DNA of 64,000 bases from contig JAJZFA010000024.1 in assembly GCA_021805565.1 (NCBI GenBank), positions 1-64,000 on the forward strand, given 5' to 3'. Positions 36,038 through 45,865 of this stretch are shown one piece after another. A model generated the notes under the pieces. The model had not been told where the DNA came from. It did no database searches and saw nothing but the letters and a program-made list of their open reading frames with translations. Each line of letters starts with the position of its first letter. Within the stretch, counting starts at the first letter, position 1. The position numbers and the translations under genes were made by a program. The DNA comes from Pseudomonadota bacterium (GTDB lineage: Bacteria > Pseudomonadota > Alphaproteobacteria > Acetobacterales > Acetobacteraceae).

Positions 36038-37221
36038 AGCTTGGTTCCCTTCATACGGGCTGGGCGGGATAGCAAATCGATCAGGCCGCGCAGGCTGGCC
36101 AGATTATGCACCGGGCGGAATTCGTCCACATGCGGCAGCATCGCGCGTATGCCTTGCGATTTGGGTTCGAAACCGCTCCAGCGCAACAGCGGATTGAGCC
36201 AAATCAGCCGTGTGCAGGACCGGTGCAGGCGGTCCATGTTGTCCTCCAGGCCGTTCGCGCCGTCGCGGTCGAGACCGTCGGTGATCAGCAGAACCACGGC
36301 ACCCTGACCGAGGACCCGCTTGGCCCAGAGCCGGTTGAAGCTGGCGATGGCCTCGCCGATGCGGGTGCCGCCTGACCAGTCGGGGACGGTGTGGGCGACC
36401 ATTTGAAAGGCCACTTCGGGGTCGCGGGCGCGCAACTGGCGGGTGACATTGGACAGCCGGGTGCCGAACAGGAATACCGTGACCCGATCGCGATCGTTGG
36501 TCACCGCGTGCAGAAAGTGCAGCAGAATTTGGGCGTAACGGGCCATTGAGCCGGAAATGTCGCACAGCACGACCAGCGGCGGTGGCCGGGTGACGCGACG
36601 GCTGCGCTGGATGGCCAGGATTTCGCCGCCGTGGCGCATGCTGGTCCGGATCGTGCGGCGCAGGTCGGTCTTCGGCCCGTTCGGATCGGCCCGCAGGCGG
36701 CGGGTGCGGCGCAGATCGAGCGGCAGCACCAGCCGGCGGATTTCGCGCTTGGCCACGGCGATTTCGGTTGCACCCATGGATTCGAAATCCATCTGTTGCA
36801 GACGTTCCTGATCCGAAACCGTCATCGTCATGTCGGCGGGCGGCGGTTCGTCCCTTGCCTGGGGCGGTTTACTGTTTTTGTTGGCAAAGGCTTCCGCGAC
36901 ACGGCGGGCGGCGGGCGGCGGGCGTTCCGGCTTATTCTGCTTCCGCGCATCCATCAGCGCCATGGCGGCGGCCTGTTCAGCCGCGGCGGGGTCGCGCCAG
37001 AACAGTGCGAAGGCCTGGTCGAAAACCTCCTGCTGGTCGTGCCGGTGGATCATCGCGGTGCGCAATGCCGTGCGCGCCTGGGTTTTGGAGGCGAGATCGA
37101 TGTGCGTCAGGGCTTCCTGCGCGGCGATGCTTTCCGCCGGGCCGACAGGCAGGCCGGCGCGGCGCAGCAAGCGCGCGAAGTGCATGATATTGGCGGCAAG
37201 GCGCGGTGTACCGGTGTCCAT
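36034..37221 (-). CDS. coxE: CoxE-like VWA domain protein
   Basis: 395 aa from the ATG at 37221 ('MDTGTPRLAANIMHFARLLR'); the track start adds 30 residues without homology. The N-terminal helical region is typical of CoxE. The von Willebrand A domain begins near residue 195 with the metal-site 'VLCDISGSMARYAQ' (DxSxS) and continues with 'WSGGTRIGEAI' and 'LLITDGLDRDG'. CoxE works with the MoxR-type ATPase CoxD to mature the Mo/Cu or Mo site of carbon-monoxide-dehydrogenase-like hydroxylases. No coxD is present here, only xdhC immediately downstream. Confidence 0.87.
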   Translation of the reverse strand: MDTGTPRLAANIMHFARLLRRAGLPVGPAESIAAQEALTHIDLASKTQARTALRTAMIHRHDQQEVFDQAFALFWRDPAAAEQAAAMALMDARKQNKPERPPPAARRVAEAFANKNSKPPQARDEPPPADMTMTVSDQERLQQMDFESMGATEIAVAKREIRRLVLPLDLRRTRRLRADPNGPKTDLRRTIRTSMRHGGEILAIQRSRRVTRPPPLVVLCDISGSMARYAQILLHFLHAVTNDRDRVTVFLFGTRLSNVTRQLRARDPEVAFQMVAHTVPDWSGGTRIGEAIASFNRLWAKRVLGQGAVVLLITDGLDRDGANGLEDNMDRLHRSCTRLIWLNPLLRWSGFEPKSQGIRAMLPHVDEFRPVHNLASLRGLIDLLSRPARMKGTKL

Positions 37222-37286
37222 CGGTTCAACCCAACCCGGTGCCGCGATTTGATGCGAGGGCCGGCCAGAACAGCCGTATCCGCAAT

Positions 37287-37847
37287 TCAGAACACATTGG
37301 CGGCGATACACAGCGATGCGGCGGTGGCGATCGCGCCGATCGCGGCGGCGCCGATGCCAAGCCCGCGCATCCGGGTCACAACCGAAACCGATGCCAGGAC
37401 AATGGCGATTTCCAATGCGCCCACGACGTATTCATAGCTGTGGTAACGATGCTCCGCCTTATCGCGCAGAACCTCCAGTGCCCGCGCCCTTTCGGCGATC
37501 TGTTTCATCCCTTCGCCGCTTCCGGGATCGTCGCGCATGCGGGTATTATAAGCCTCGGCGTCCTTGATTCGTGCCTGGACCGCCGGGTCGGCGGCGTTTG
37601 GGAGACTGGCGAGAAGATCGGCTTCCGATGACCGCACGATGGCCCGGAGATTTTTGGCCTGATAGAAAGCCCAGTCGTTCGACAGCGATACGTGATCGGT
37701 CAGATAGGCATTCTGCGCGGCTTTGCCGCCAATTTCCGACAATGCCAGCACGGCCGCGAGGGCGGATATCAGCACGGCCATGCGCCGAGCCCACGGATCC
37801 CGCAGTTCCTCGATCGCCTCCTTGGTCTTGTCCATCGCGTCGCTCAT
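37287..37847 (-). CDS. DUF4337 family membrane protein
   Basis: 186 aa from the ATG at 37847 ('MSDAMDKTKEAIEELRDP'). One hydrophobic helix near residue 30 ('MAVLISALAAVLALSEIGG'), a helical domain with 'SNDWAFYQAKNLRAIV', and two C-terminal helices ('ALEIAIVLASVSVVT' and a Gly/Ala-rich last one). This matches DUF4337, a bacterial family of unknown function. It is divergent from the leucine operon with about 200 bases between starts. Confidence 0.8.
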   Translation of the reverse strand: MSDAMDKTKEAIEELRDPWARRMAVLISALAAVLALSEIGGKAAQNAYLTDHVSLSNDWAFYQAKNLRAIVRSSEADLLASLPNAADPAVQARIKDAEAYNTRMRDDPGSGEGMKQIAERARALEVLRDKAEHRYHSYEYVVGALEIAIVLASVSVVTRMRGLGIGAAAIGAIATAASLCIAANVF

Positions 37848-38048
37848 GTGCGGTTCTCCTGCTTCCGCCACAGCGGCACGACCGGGTCATAACCGAAAGC
37901 GGACGACGGGCCAATGACGGGGCTTGGCGATCGGTGCATCGGCGCGCCGATAAGGCTGCTTTCTATCCGGCGGTATTCTCGCTTGGCGGCGGCAAACGGC
38001 TGGGGCAGTGTGCCGCCCACATCGCGATAACAATCTGGGGATACGGGA

Positions 38049-39215
38049 ATGGCCAGCCTGCCGGGACTGAACTTCGATCTGGGAGAAAGCGCGGATATGC
38101 TGCGCGCCACCGTCCAGACGTTCGCCGCGGCGGAAATCGCTCCGCGCGCCGCCGCCATCGACCGCGACAACAGCTTCCCCATGGACCTATGGCCCAAAAT
38201 GGGCGCGCTGGGCGTGCTGGGCGTCACCGCGGCGGAAACGTATGGCGGCGCCGCCATGGGCTACCTGGAACATGTCGTCGCAATGGAGGAGATTTCGCGG
38301 GCATCCGCGTCGGTGGGCCTGTCGTACGGAGCGCATTCCAATTTATGCGTCAACCAGATTTCCCGGAATGGATCGGACTCGCAAAAGCAGCGCTATTTGC
38401 CCGGCCTGATCCGCGGATCCCATGTCGGCGCGCTGGCCATGAGCGAGACGGGCGCGGGGTCCGATGTGGTCGGCATGCGCACGCGGGCGGATAAAAAGGG
38501 CGACCGGTATGTGCTGAACGGGTCCAAAATGTGGATCACCAACGGTCCGGATGCCGATGTGTTGGTTATCTACGCGAAGACCGACCCCGCGGCCGGGTCC
38601 AGGGGGATTACCGCATTTCTGGTGGAAAAAGGGTTCCCCGGATTTTCCACCGCGCAAAAGCTGGACAAGCTGGGCATGCGCGGGTCCAACACCTGCGAAC
38701 TGGTGTTCCAGGATTGCGAGGTGCCGTCCGACAACGTTTTGGGTTCGGCCGGGCGCGGCGTCGCCGTTTTAATGAGCGGCCTGGACTACGAGCGCGCCGT
38801 CCTCGCCGCCGGCCCGCTCGGTATTATGCAGGCGTGCATGGACGCGGTGCTGCCGTATGTTCACGAGCGCAAGCAGTTCGGTCAGGCGATCGGCGAATTT
38901 CAGTTGATGCAGGGCAAACTGGCCGACATGTACACGACGATGAACGCGGCCAAAGCCTATGTGTACGCCGTGGCAAAGGCCTGCGACCGGGGGGAAACCA
39001 CCCGCAAGGACGCGGCCGGCGCGATCTTGTACGCGGCGGAAAAGGCCACCTGGATGGCGTTGGAAGCCATCCAGGCGCTGGGTGGCAATGGATACATCAA
39101 CGACTATCCCACCGGCCGGCTGCTGCGCGATGCGAAATTGTACGAAATTGGGGCGGGAACGAGCGAGATCAGGCGCATGTTGATCGGGCGCGAATTGTTC
39201 GCGGAGACCGCGTAA
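38049..39215 (+). CDS. ivd: Isovaleryl-CoA dehydrogenase
   Basis: 388 aa, standard acyl-CoA dehydrogenase length. Two features identify the isovaleryl type: a Glu in '[15 protein letters not shown]' at the position used as catalytic base by IVD, and '[19 protein letters not shown]' at the C-terminus, where other ACADs have their Glu in YEGT. FAD-binding '[11 protein letters not shown]' and '[10 protein letters not shown]' blocks are intact. Oxidises isovaleryl-CoA to 3-methylcrotonyl-CoA in leucine breakdown, passing electrons to ETF. Its stop overlaps the next start (TAATG). Confidence 0.94.
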   Translation: MASLPGLNFDLGESADMLRATVQTFAAAEIAPRAAAIDRDNSFPMDLWPKMGALGVLGVTAAETYGGAAMGYLEHVVAMEEISRASASVGLSYGAHSNLCVNQISRNGSDSQKQRYLPGLIRGSHVGALAMSETGAGSDVVGMRTRADKKGDRYVLNGSKMWITNGPDADVLVIYAKTDPAAGSRGITAFLVEKGFPGFSTAQKLDKLGMRGSNTCELVFQDCEVPSDNVLGSAGRGVAVLMSGLDYERAVLAAGPLGIMQACMDAVLPYVHERKQFGQAIGEFQLMQGKLADMYTTMNAAKAYVYAVAKACDRGETTRKDAAGAILYAAEKATWMALEAIQALGGNGYINDYPTGRLLRDAKLYEIGAGTSEIRRMLIGRELFAETA

Positions 39216-40807
39216 TGGCGGTCATCCGGTCCGATCTTTCCCCCCGCACGCCGGAATTCGCCGCCAACGCCGGCACCATGCGCGGCCTTGTCGCCGACCT
39301 GCGCGCACGGATTGCCGATGTGTCGCAAGGCGGCGGAGCCGTCGCCCGGGAACGTCATGTCGCCCGCGGCAAGCTGCTGCCGCGCGATCGGGTGGCGGCG
39401 CTGATCGACCCTGGTTCGCCATTCCTGGAATTGTCTCAGCTTGCCGCGTTCGGGCTGTACGGCGGCGATGTGCCGGCGGCCGGGATCGTAACCGGTATCG
39501 GCCGCGTGTCGGGCCGCGAATGCGTGGTCGTGGCGAACGATGCCACCGTCAAGGGCGGCACCTACTTTCCCATGACGGTCAAGAAACATCTGCGCGCACA
39601 GGAAATCGCCCGCAACAATAATTTGCCGTGCTTGTATCTGGTCGATTCCGGCGGCGCCTTCCTGCCGATGCAGGACGAAATCTTCCCCGACCGGGATCAT
39701 TTCGGCCGCATCTTCTTCAATCAGGCCAACATGTCGGCCGAGGGCATTCCGCAAATCGCCGTCGTCATGGGGTCGTGTACCGCCGGCGGGGCGTACGTGC
39801 CCGCCATGAGCGACGAGAGCATCATTGTCCGCAAACAGGGCACTATTTTCCTCGGCGGCCCCCCGCTGGTGCAGGCCGCGACAGGGGAAATCGTGTCGGC
39901 CGAAGACCTCGGCGGCGCGGACGTGCATGCCCGCACGTCCGGCGTGGTCGATCATTACGCGCGCAACGACCATCACGCGCTGTCGATCTGCCGCCGCATC
40001 GTCGCCGGGCTGAACCGGCCGAAGCCGGTGCCGGTGGAACGCCGCCCGCCGGAACCGCCCGCGTACGATCCGGCGGAATTGCACGGCGTGGTGCCCACGG
40101 ATTTACGGGCGCCGTACGACGTGCGGGAAGTCATTGCCCGCATCGTCGACGGCAGCGATTTCGATGAGTTCAAACGACTGTACGGCACAACCCTGGTGTG
40201 CGGATTCGCCCATTTGTACGGCTATCCGGTCGGGATCGTCGCCAATAACGGCATCCTGTTTTCGGAATCCTCGCTGAAAGGCGCACATTTCATCGAGTTG
40301 TGCAGCCAGCGGAACATTCCGTTGATATTCTTGCAGAATATCGCGGGATTTATGGTGGGCCGCAAATACGAATCGGGCGGCATCGCCAAGGACGGCGCCA
40401 AGCTGGTGACAGCGGTTTCCACCACCGCCGTTCCGAAAATCACGATGGTTATCGGCGGCAGCTATGGCGCCGGCAATTACGGCATGTGCGGGCGCGCCTA
40501 CGATCCGCGCTTCCTGTTCATGTGGCCCAACGCGCGTATCTCGGTGATGGGCGGCGAACAGGCGGCGGGCGTGCTGGCGACGGTGCGCGCCGGGTCCGCC
40601 GGTTGGTCCAAGGAACAGGAAGAGGCGTTCAAGGCGCCGATCCGGTCGCAGTACGATACGCAGGGCCACCCGTATTACGCCAGTGCCCGGTTGTGGGACG
40701 ATGGCGTCATAGACCCCGCCGACAGCCGGCGCGTGCTGGGGCTTTCGCTGTCCGCCGCGTTGAACAAACCCTTGCGGGATACGCGCTTCGGCGTGTTCAG
40801 GATGTAA
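39215..40807 (+). CDS. mccB: 3-methylcrotonyl-CoA carboxylase beta (carboxyltransferase) subunit
   Basis: 530 aa from the ATG at 39215. Biotin-dependent carboxyltransferase with N-terminal '[20 protein letters not shown]', '[20 protein letters not shown]' (the form seen in MCC rather than propionyl-CoA carboxylase) and the acyl-CoA/biotin-binding C-terminal half '[20 protein letters not shown]'. Transfers the carboxyl from biotin to 3-methylcrotonyl-CoA. Five bases separate it from the alpha subunit gene. Confidence 0.94.
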   Translation: MAVIRSDLSPRTPEFAANAGTMRGLVADLRARIADVSQGGGAVARERHVARGKLLPRDRVAALIDPGSPFLELSQLAAFGLYGGDVPAAGIVTGIGRVSGRECVVVANDATVKGGTYFPMTVKKHLRAQEIARNNNLPCLYLVDSGGAFLPMQDEIFPDRDHFGRIFFNQANMSAEGIPQIAVVMGSCTAGGAYVPAMSDESIIVRKQGTIFLGGPPLVQAATGEIVSAEDLGGADVHARTSGVVDHYARNDHHALSICRRIVAGLNRPKPVPVERRPPEPPAYDPAELHGVVPTDLRAPYDVREVIARIVDGSDFDEFKRLYGTTLVCGFAHLYGYPVGIVANNGILFSESSLKGAHFIELCSQRNIPLIFLQNIAGFMVGRKYESGGIAKDGAKLVTAVSTTAVPKITMVIGGSYGAGNYGMCGRAYDPRFLFMWPNARISVMGGEQAAGVLATVRAGSAGWSKEQEEAFKAPIRSQYDTQGHPYYASARLWDDGVIDPADSRRVLGLSLSAALNKPLRDTRFGVFRM

Positions 40808-40812
40808 CCGGA

Positions 40813-42777
40813 ATGTTTCGCACGCTGCTGATCGCCAACCGTGGCGAAATCGCCTGCCGCATCGCCCGAACGGCGCGCCGGATGGGTATCGAAACCATCG
40901 CCGTGTATTCCGCCGCCGACGCGCATGCGCTGCATGTATCGGCGGCGGATCGCGCTTACCCGATCGGCCCCGCGGCCGCGCGCGACAGCTACCTGAATAT
41001 TCCACGGATCGTCGGAACGGCTCTGGCCGCCGGGGCGGACGCGATCCATCCCGGATACGGTTTCCTGTCGGAAAACCCGGCCTTCGCCGACGCCTGTGCC
41101 GAAGCCGGTATCGTCTTCGTGGGGCCGCCCGCCTCGGCCATGCGGGCAATGGGATCGAAGTCCGCGGCGAAGGCGCTGATGGAGAAAACCGCCGTGCCGC
41201 TGCTGCCGGGCTATCACGGCGAACGCCAGGATGCGGCGTTCCTGGAAGACCAGGCGGTGCGTATCGGCTTTCCGGTGGTGATCAAGGCGGTTTCCGGCGG
41301 CGGCGGACGCGGCATGCGGGTGGTAACGGATGCAACCGGTTTCGCTCCGGCGTTACTGTCCGCTCAGCAGGAAGCCGCATCCGCGTTCGGCGACGACCGG
41401 GTGCTGATCGAGCGGTATCTGCAACGGCCCCGCCATATCGAGGTCCAGATCTTCGCCGACACCCATGGCGCCGCCGTGCATTTGTCCGAGCGCGATTGTT
41501 CCGCGCAGCGGCGCCACCAGAAGGTGCTGGAAGAAGCCCCCGCACCCGGCCTGCCGGCCGCTCAGCGCGAGGCGATGGGGGCGGCGGCGGTCGCGGCGGC
41601 GAAGGCGGTTGGCTATACCGGGGCCGGAACGGTCGAATTCGTCGCCGATGCCGGCGGGTTCTACTTTCTGGAAATGAACACAAGGCTTCAGGTCGAACAT
41701 CCCGTTACCGAGATGGTGACCGGGTTCGATCTTGTGGAATGGCAATTGCGTGTCGCGGCCGGCGAACCGCTGCCGGTATCGCAACCGGAGATCGGCCTGA
41801 CCGGCCACGCGATCGAAGCCCGTATCTACGCGGAGGACCCCGCCCGCGATTTCGCACCCTCGGTCGGACGCCTCGCGTTGTTTCAAACTCCGGCCGCAAG
41901 CGCCGGCGTGCGGGTGGATACCGGGTTCGCCACGGGCGATACGGTATCGGTTCATTACGATGCCATGCTGGCAAAACTGATCTGCCATGGCCCAACGCGG
42001 GAAGCAGCGTTGTTTCGCATGTCGCGGGCGCTGGCCGATTGCGCGGTGGCCGGGGTCGCCAGCAACCTCGATCTGCTCAAGCGCATCGTCGATCATCCGG
42101 ATTTTATTGCCGGCGGTATCGATACCGGCTTCATCGCGCGCGAGGCCGGCACGCTGCTGGCCGCCCAGGGCACGCCGCCGCCGGATATTCTGGCCGTGGC
42201 GGCTTTGGCCGTGCTGGCGGAGGAAACACCCGCCGGGGACGACCCGTGGGATGAAACCGATCTGTGGTGGCTGAATACAGCACCCGTCCGGATACTGGAA
42301 TTTACCGATGGCGAAACGTCTTACCCTGTCCGCGTCGCGCGCGACCCGGCGGGCTGGCGGATTGGGGATGTCGCCGGCAGTGCCGGACGCCTGAACGACG
42401 GACGGTTGCGCGTGTCGCTGGACGGTGTATGGCGAACCGTCCGGGCAACGATCGACCGGCAGACGGTGACACTGCGCGATAACGGCGAGACGTGGCGGTT
42501 CGGCCTGCCCGACCCGCTGGCCGCGTCCGATGAGGAAGAAGATGCCGGCGACCGGCTGATCGCGCCCATCCCCGGTCTGGTGACTCAGGTTTTGGCCGTG
42601 GCGGGCGATCGTGTAACACGCGGTCAGGTCCTGGTCGTGCTGGAAGCGATGAAGACCGTCTTCCGGCTGTCCGCGCGCGCCGACACGGTGGTAGCGTCGG
42701 TATCCTGTGCGGCGGGCGAAATGGTGGGGGAAGGGCAGATACTGGTCGGGTTCGGGGAACTTGCCCCAGCCGGATAG
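40813..42777 (+). CDS. mccA: 3-methylcrotonyl-CoA carboxylase alpha (biotin carboxylase/carrier) subunit
   Basis: 654 aa from the ATG at 40813. Biotin carboxylase part: 'LLIANRGEIACRIARTARR', ATP-binding 'VIKAVSGGGGRGMRVV', 'HIEVQIFADTHG' and 'FLEMNTRLQVEHPVTEMVTG'. After a BT-type linker, the C-terminal carrier domain has the biotinylation Lys in 'VLEAMKTVFRL'. Makes carboxybiotin for the beta subunit. The leucine route would still need methylglutaconyl-CoA hydratase and HMG-CoA lyase, which are not beside it. Confidence 0.95.
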   Translation: MFRTLLIANRGEIACRIARTARRMGIETIAVYSAADAHALHVSAADRAYPIGPAAARDSYLNIPRIVGTALAAGADAIHPGYGFLSENPAFADACAEAGIVFVGPPASAMRAMGSKSAAKALMEKTAVPLLPGYHGERQDAAFLEDQAVRIGFPVVIKAVSGGGGRGMRVVTDATGFAPALLSAQQEAASAFGDDRVLIERYLQRPRHIEVQIFADTHGAAVHLSERDCSAQRRHQKVLEEAPAPGLPAAQREAMGAAAVAAAKAVGYTGAGTVEFVADAGGFYFLEMNTRLQVEHPVTEMVTGFDLVEWQLRVAAGEPLPVSQPEIGLTGHAIEARIYAEDPARDFAPSVGRLALFQTPAASAGVRVDTGFATGDTVSVHYDAMLAKLICHGPTREAALFRMSRALADCAVAGVASNLDLLKRIVDHPDFIAGGIDTGFIAREAGTLLAAQGTPPPDILAVAALAVLAEETPAGDDPWDETDLWWLNTAPVRILEFTDGETSYPVRVARDPAGWRIGDVAGSAGRLNDGRLRVSLDGVWRTVRATIDRQTVTLRDNGETWRFGLPDPLAASDEEEDAGDRLIAPIPGLVTQVLAVAGDRVTRGQVLVVLEAMKTVFRLSARADTVVASVSCAAGEMVGEGQILVGFGELAPAG

Positions 42778-42867
42778 GCGAACCGGCGGGTCGCGCGAAT
42801 AAACGCCTCGGTTGCGTCCGCCGCCGCCTGCTGTATGGAGTCATCGCCAACAGCATCAGGAGGATGC

Positions 42868-43932
42868 GTGACCCCCGAAACCGGCCTGCGGTCCGCCGCC
42901 GAAAGCGTTCCCTTGGACTGGGCCGCGGTTCGCCGCCATCTGGCCGCCCATGGTCATCGCCTGGACGCCGATCCGCCGCCGCGCCAGTTTGCCGGCGGCC
43001 TGGCCAATCTGAATTACCTGATCCACCTGGACGGCCGGCCCGCCGTGCTGCGGCGCCCGCCGATGGGGGATTTGCCGGCCGGGTCTTTCGACATGGCGCG
43101 CGAATTCCGTATTCTGTCGCGCCTGCCGGACGCGTTGCCGTTCATCGCGCGCGGCCTGTATCTGTGCAGCGATCCGTCCGTGATCGGCCAGCCGTTCCAG
43201 ATCATCGAATACCGTTCGGGACTGGTCATCCGCGAACATTTGCCCCCGCATCTGGCGCATCGTCCGGACATCGGCGCGCGCCTTTCCCGCATGCTGCTGG
43301 AAACCATTGCCGCCATCCACGCGGTGGATACCGAAGCGGCCGGGCTGGACGATCTGGGCCGGCCGGAAGGATTTCTGGCACGCGGAGTCTCCGGTTGGCG
43401 CAAACGCGGCCTCGCCGCGCTGGAAGACGGCACCGAGGCGCTGCACACCGGCATCGGCACCTGGCTTGAAAGGCATATCGTCCCGGACGGGCCGCCCGCG
43501 CTGCTGCACAACGACTTCAAGCTGAACAACATCATCCTCGATCCGGACAGTTTCGCCCCGCGCGCCGTGGTGGACTGGGATCAGGGCACACGCGGCGATC
43601 CGCTGTTCGATTTCGCGACGCTGCTGACATACTGGATCCATCCCGGAGATCCCCCGGCCATGCACGACATGGAGCAAATGCCCGCCGTGGAAGCCTGCCT
43701 GTGTTCCCGTCAGGACGCCGTCGCCGATTACGCTCGCCTGTCGGGGCGCGACATGTCGGACTTTCTGTTTTATCGCGTGCTGGCCATGTACAAATTATCG
43801 GTCATTTTTCTTCAACTCGGCCTGCGCTATCGCACCGGCGTCACGCGAGAGCAACGTTATGCCCATCTGACCGGAATCGGCACGGGCATTTTGGAATTCA
43901 CCCACGAAATCGCCAAGGGACGCGCATTCTGA
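42868..43932 (+). CDS. APH-fold phosphotransferase, ACAD10/11- or LvaA-like
   Basis: 354 aa from a GTG at 42868, which has AGGAGG four bases upstream; the ATG 11 codons earlier lacks a good site. 'RQFAGGLANLNYLIHLDGRP' near the N-terminus, 'VLRRPP', the catalytic loop 'ALLHNDFKLNNIILDP' and 'AVVDWDQGTRGDPLFDFA' show a phosphotransferase fold with HxDxxxxN and DxD elements; here the catalytic His-Asn-Asp order is HND. Domain and neighbourhood match the kinase half of ACAD10/11 and Pseudomonas LvaA, which phosphorylate 4-hydroxyacyl-CoAs. Shares TGATG with the ACAD gene. Confidence 0.85.
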   Translation: MTPETGLRSAAESVPLDWAAVRRHLAAHGHRLDADPPPRQFAGGLANLNYLIHLDGRPAVLRRPPMGDLPAGSFDMAREFRILSRLPDALPFIARGLYLCSDPSVIGQPFQIIEYRSGLVIREHLPPHLAHRPDIGARLSRMLLETIAAIHAVDTEAAGLDDLGRPEGFLARGVSGWRKRGLAALEDGTEALHTGIGTWLERHIVPDGPPALLHNDFKLNNIILDPDSFAPRAVVDWDQGTRGDPLFDFATLLTYWIHPGDPPAMHDMEQMPAVEACLCSRQDAVADYARLSGRDMSDFLFYRVLAMYKLSVIFLQLGLRYRTGVTREQRYAHLTGIGTGILEFTHEIAKGRAF

Positions 43933-45101
43933 TGGATTTTTCGCTCACGCCGGAATTACAGGCACTACAGCAGCGCACACGCGCGTTCATTCGCGACAAA
44001 ATTATTCCACTGGAAGCCGACGGGCGCCAGACACGGCACGGCCCCACCGAGGAATTCCGCCGTGAACTGGTCGCGCTGGCCGCAGCCGAGGGGCTGGTCG
44101 CCCCGCATGTCGGGGCTGAATACGGCGGTTTAGGCCTGTCCCATGTCGGCAAGGCGGTCGTTTTCGAGGAAGCCGGCTATTCCCTGCTTGGCCCCGTCGC
44201 GATGCATATTTTCGCCCCCGACGAAGGCAATATGCATCTTCTGGAAGCGGTCGCGTCGCCGGAACAGAAAGACCGCTGGTTGCGCCCCTTGGCCGCCGGA
44301 ACCACCCGGTCGTGCTTTTGCATGACGGAACCCGCGCCCGGCGCGGGTTCCGATCCGGCGGCGATGCTGACCACGGCCGTCAAGGACGGCAATCATTACG
44401 TCATCAACGGCGATAAATGGTTCATCACCGGGGCCGATGGGGCCGCTTTCGCCATTATCATGGCGAAGGGCGAGGACGGACAGGCAACGATGTTCCTGGC
44501 CGACATGGACACGGCCGGCATCGAGATCGTCCGGGCGATGGATAGCCTGGACAGTGCCTTCGCGGGCGGTCACGCCGTGATGCGGTTTAACAATGTCCGT
44601 GTTCCCGCCAGCGACATCCTGGGCGAACCGGGCAAGGGCTTCCGCTACGCTCAGGTTCGTCTCGCCCCCGCCCGGTTGACCCACTGCATGCGCTGGCTTG
44701 GTGCGGCTAAACGCGCGCACGAAATCGCCACGGACTACGCACTGAAGCGCGAAGTGTTCGGGTCCAAACTGATTGGGCACGAAGGCGTGGGCTTTATGCT
44801 GGCGGATAACGAAATGGATATCCGCATGAGCCGGCTGTCGATCCTGCACACCGCCTGGCTGCTGGACCAGGGCGAACGCGGCGGCACCGAATCCTCCATG
44901 GCGAAAGTGTTCGTGTCCGAAGCGGTCTGGCGCGTGGTCGACCGGTGCGTTCAGGTTCTGGGCGGGCAGGGCGTGACCGGCGAAACCCTGGTTGCCCGGC
45001 TGTTCAACGAAGTCCGCGGCTTCCGCATCTACGACGGGCCGTCGGAAGTACACCGGTGGAGCCTGGCGCAACGCATTGCCCGCAACGGAGCGAACTGGTG
45101 A
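43932..45101 (+). CDS. Acyl-CoA dehydrogenase, ACAD11/LvaC-like
   Basis: 389 aa from the ATG at 43932. FAD-site 'CFCMTEPAPGAGSDPA' and 'VINGDKWFITGADGA' are intact. Near the C-terminus, 'RIYDGPSEVHRWSLAQRIAR' has YDGPSEVH, the form seen in the ACAD10/11 group rather than YEGT. In ACAD11/LvaC the enzyme removes phosphate from a 4-phosphoacyl-CoA to give an enoyl-CoA. Located directly after the kinase-like gene and overlapping the next start by GTGA. An ordinary dehydrogenase on a branched or long acyl-CoA is the alternative. Confidence 0.9.
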   Translation: MDFSLTPELQALQQRTRAFIRDKIIPLEADGRQTRHGPTEEFRRELVALAAAEGLVAPHVGAEYGGLGLSHVGKAVVFEEAGYSLLGPVAMHIFAPDEGNMHLLEAVASPEQKDRWLRPLAAGTTRSCFCMTEPAPGAGSDPAAMLTTAVKDGNHYVINGDKWFITGADGAAFAIIMAKGEDGQATMFLADMDTAGIEIVRAMDSLDSAFAGGHAVMRFNNVRVPASDILGEPGKGFRYAQVRLAPARLTHCMRWLGAAKRAHEIATDYALKREVFGSKLIGHEGVGFMLADNEMDIRMSRLSILHTAWLLDQGERGGTESSMAKVFVSEAVWRVVDRCVQVLGGQGVTGETLVARLFNEVRGFRIYDGPSEVHRWSLAQRIARNGANW

Positions 45102-45847
45102 GCCAGGATTTCGATCTGACCGGCAAGGTCTGTGTCGTGACCGGCGCCGGCCGCGGCATCGGGCGCGGCATGGCCGAAGGCCTGGCGCGTCATGGCGCGA
45201 CCGTCGTCCTGAGCGGACGGACCAGGGCAACGCTGGAGGAAGCCGCCGCCGCGATCGGCGACCGAGCGGTTGTTGTCATTGCGGATGTGTCGAAGGAAGC
45301 GGACGTTCTGGCGCTGCGCGATGCGGCACTGCAACGATGCGGGCGCATCGACGTGCTGGTGAACAATGCCGGGGTGAACGCGATTTTCAAGGGGATCGAA
45401 CGTACCACGCTGGCCGAGTGGCAAGACATGATCGATGTCAACCTGACCGGCGTGTTTCTGTGCTGCAAACACCTGGGCGGCGCCATCGGCGAAGGCGGAT
45501 CGGTTATCAACGTCAGTTCGGTGGCCGGGCATAACGGCTTGCCCCGGTCGGTGCCGTATTGCGCGTCCAAGGGCGGCGTGGAAATGCTGACCAAGGCGCT
45601 GGCGCTCGATTGGGCCAAGCGAGGGGTGCGGGTCAACACCCTGGCGCCCGGGTGGGTCGATACCGATCTGACGCACGGACTGCTGGAACACGACGTACAC
45701 GGCAAGCGCTTGCTGGACCGCACTCCGCTGGGGCGTTTCGCCACGCCGCGCGATATGGCGGGCGGCGCGGTGTTTCTGGCGAGCGATGCGTCGGCGTTTA
45801 TGACCGGACAGAGCCTGGTCATCGACGGTGGTTGGGGCGCGGAGTAG
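45098..45847 (+). CDS. SDR family oxidoreductase
   Basis: 249 aa from a GTG that overlaps the upstream stop. Classical SDR with TGAGRGIG, 'DVLVNNAGVNAIF', Ser in 'INVSSVAGHNG' and YxxxK in 'SVPYCASKGGVEM', so all catalytic residues are present. C-terminal 'TGQSLVIDGGWGAE' is the usual FabG-like end. In the kinase/ACAD/SDR cluster it would most simply oxidise or reduce a hydroxyacyl-CoA. It closes the plus-strand operon that begins at ivd or at 42868. Confidence 0.9.
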   Translation: MSQDFDLTGKVCVVTGAGRGIGRGMAEGLARHGATVVLSGRTRATLEEAAAAIGDRAVVVIADVSKEADVLALRDAALQRCGRIDVLVNNAGVNAIFKGIERTTLAEWQDMIDVNLTGVFLCCKHLGGAIGEGGSVINVSSVAGHNGLPRSVPYCASKGGVEMLTKALALDWAKRGVRVNTLAPGWVDTDLTHGLLEHDVHGKRLLDRTPLGRFATPRDMAGGAVFLASDASAFMTGQSLVIDGGWGAE

Positions 45848-45865
45848 CCGGATCGGCCGAGGATA

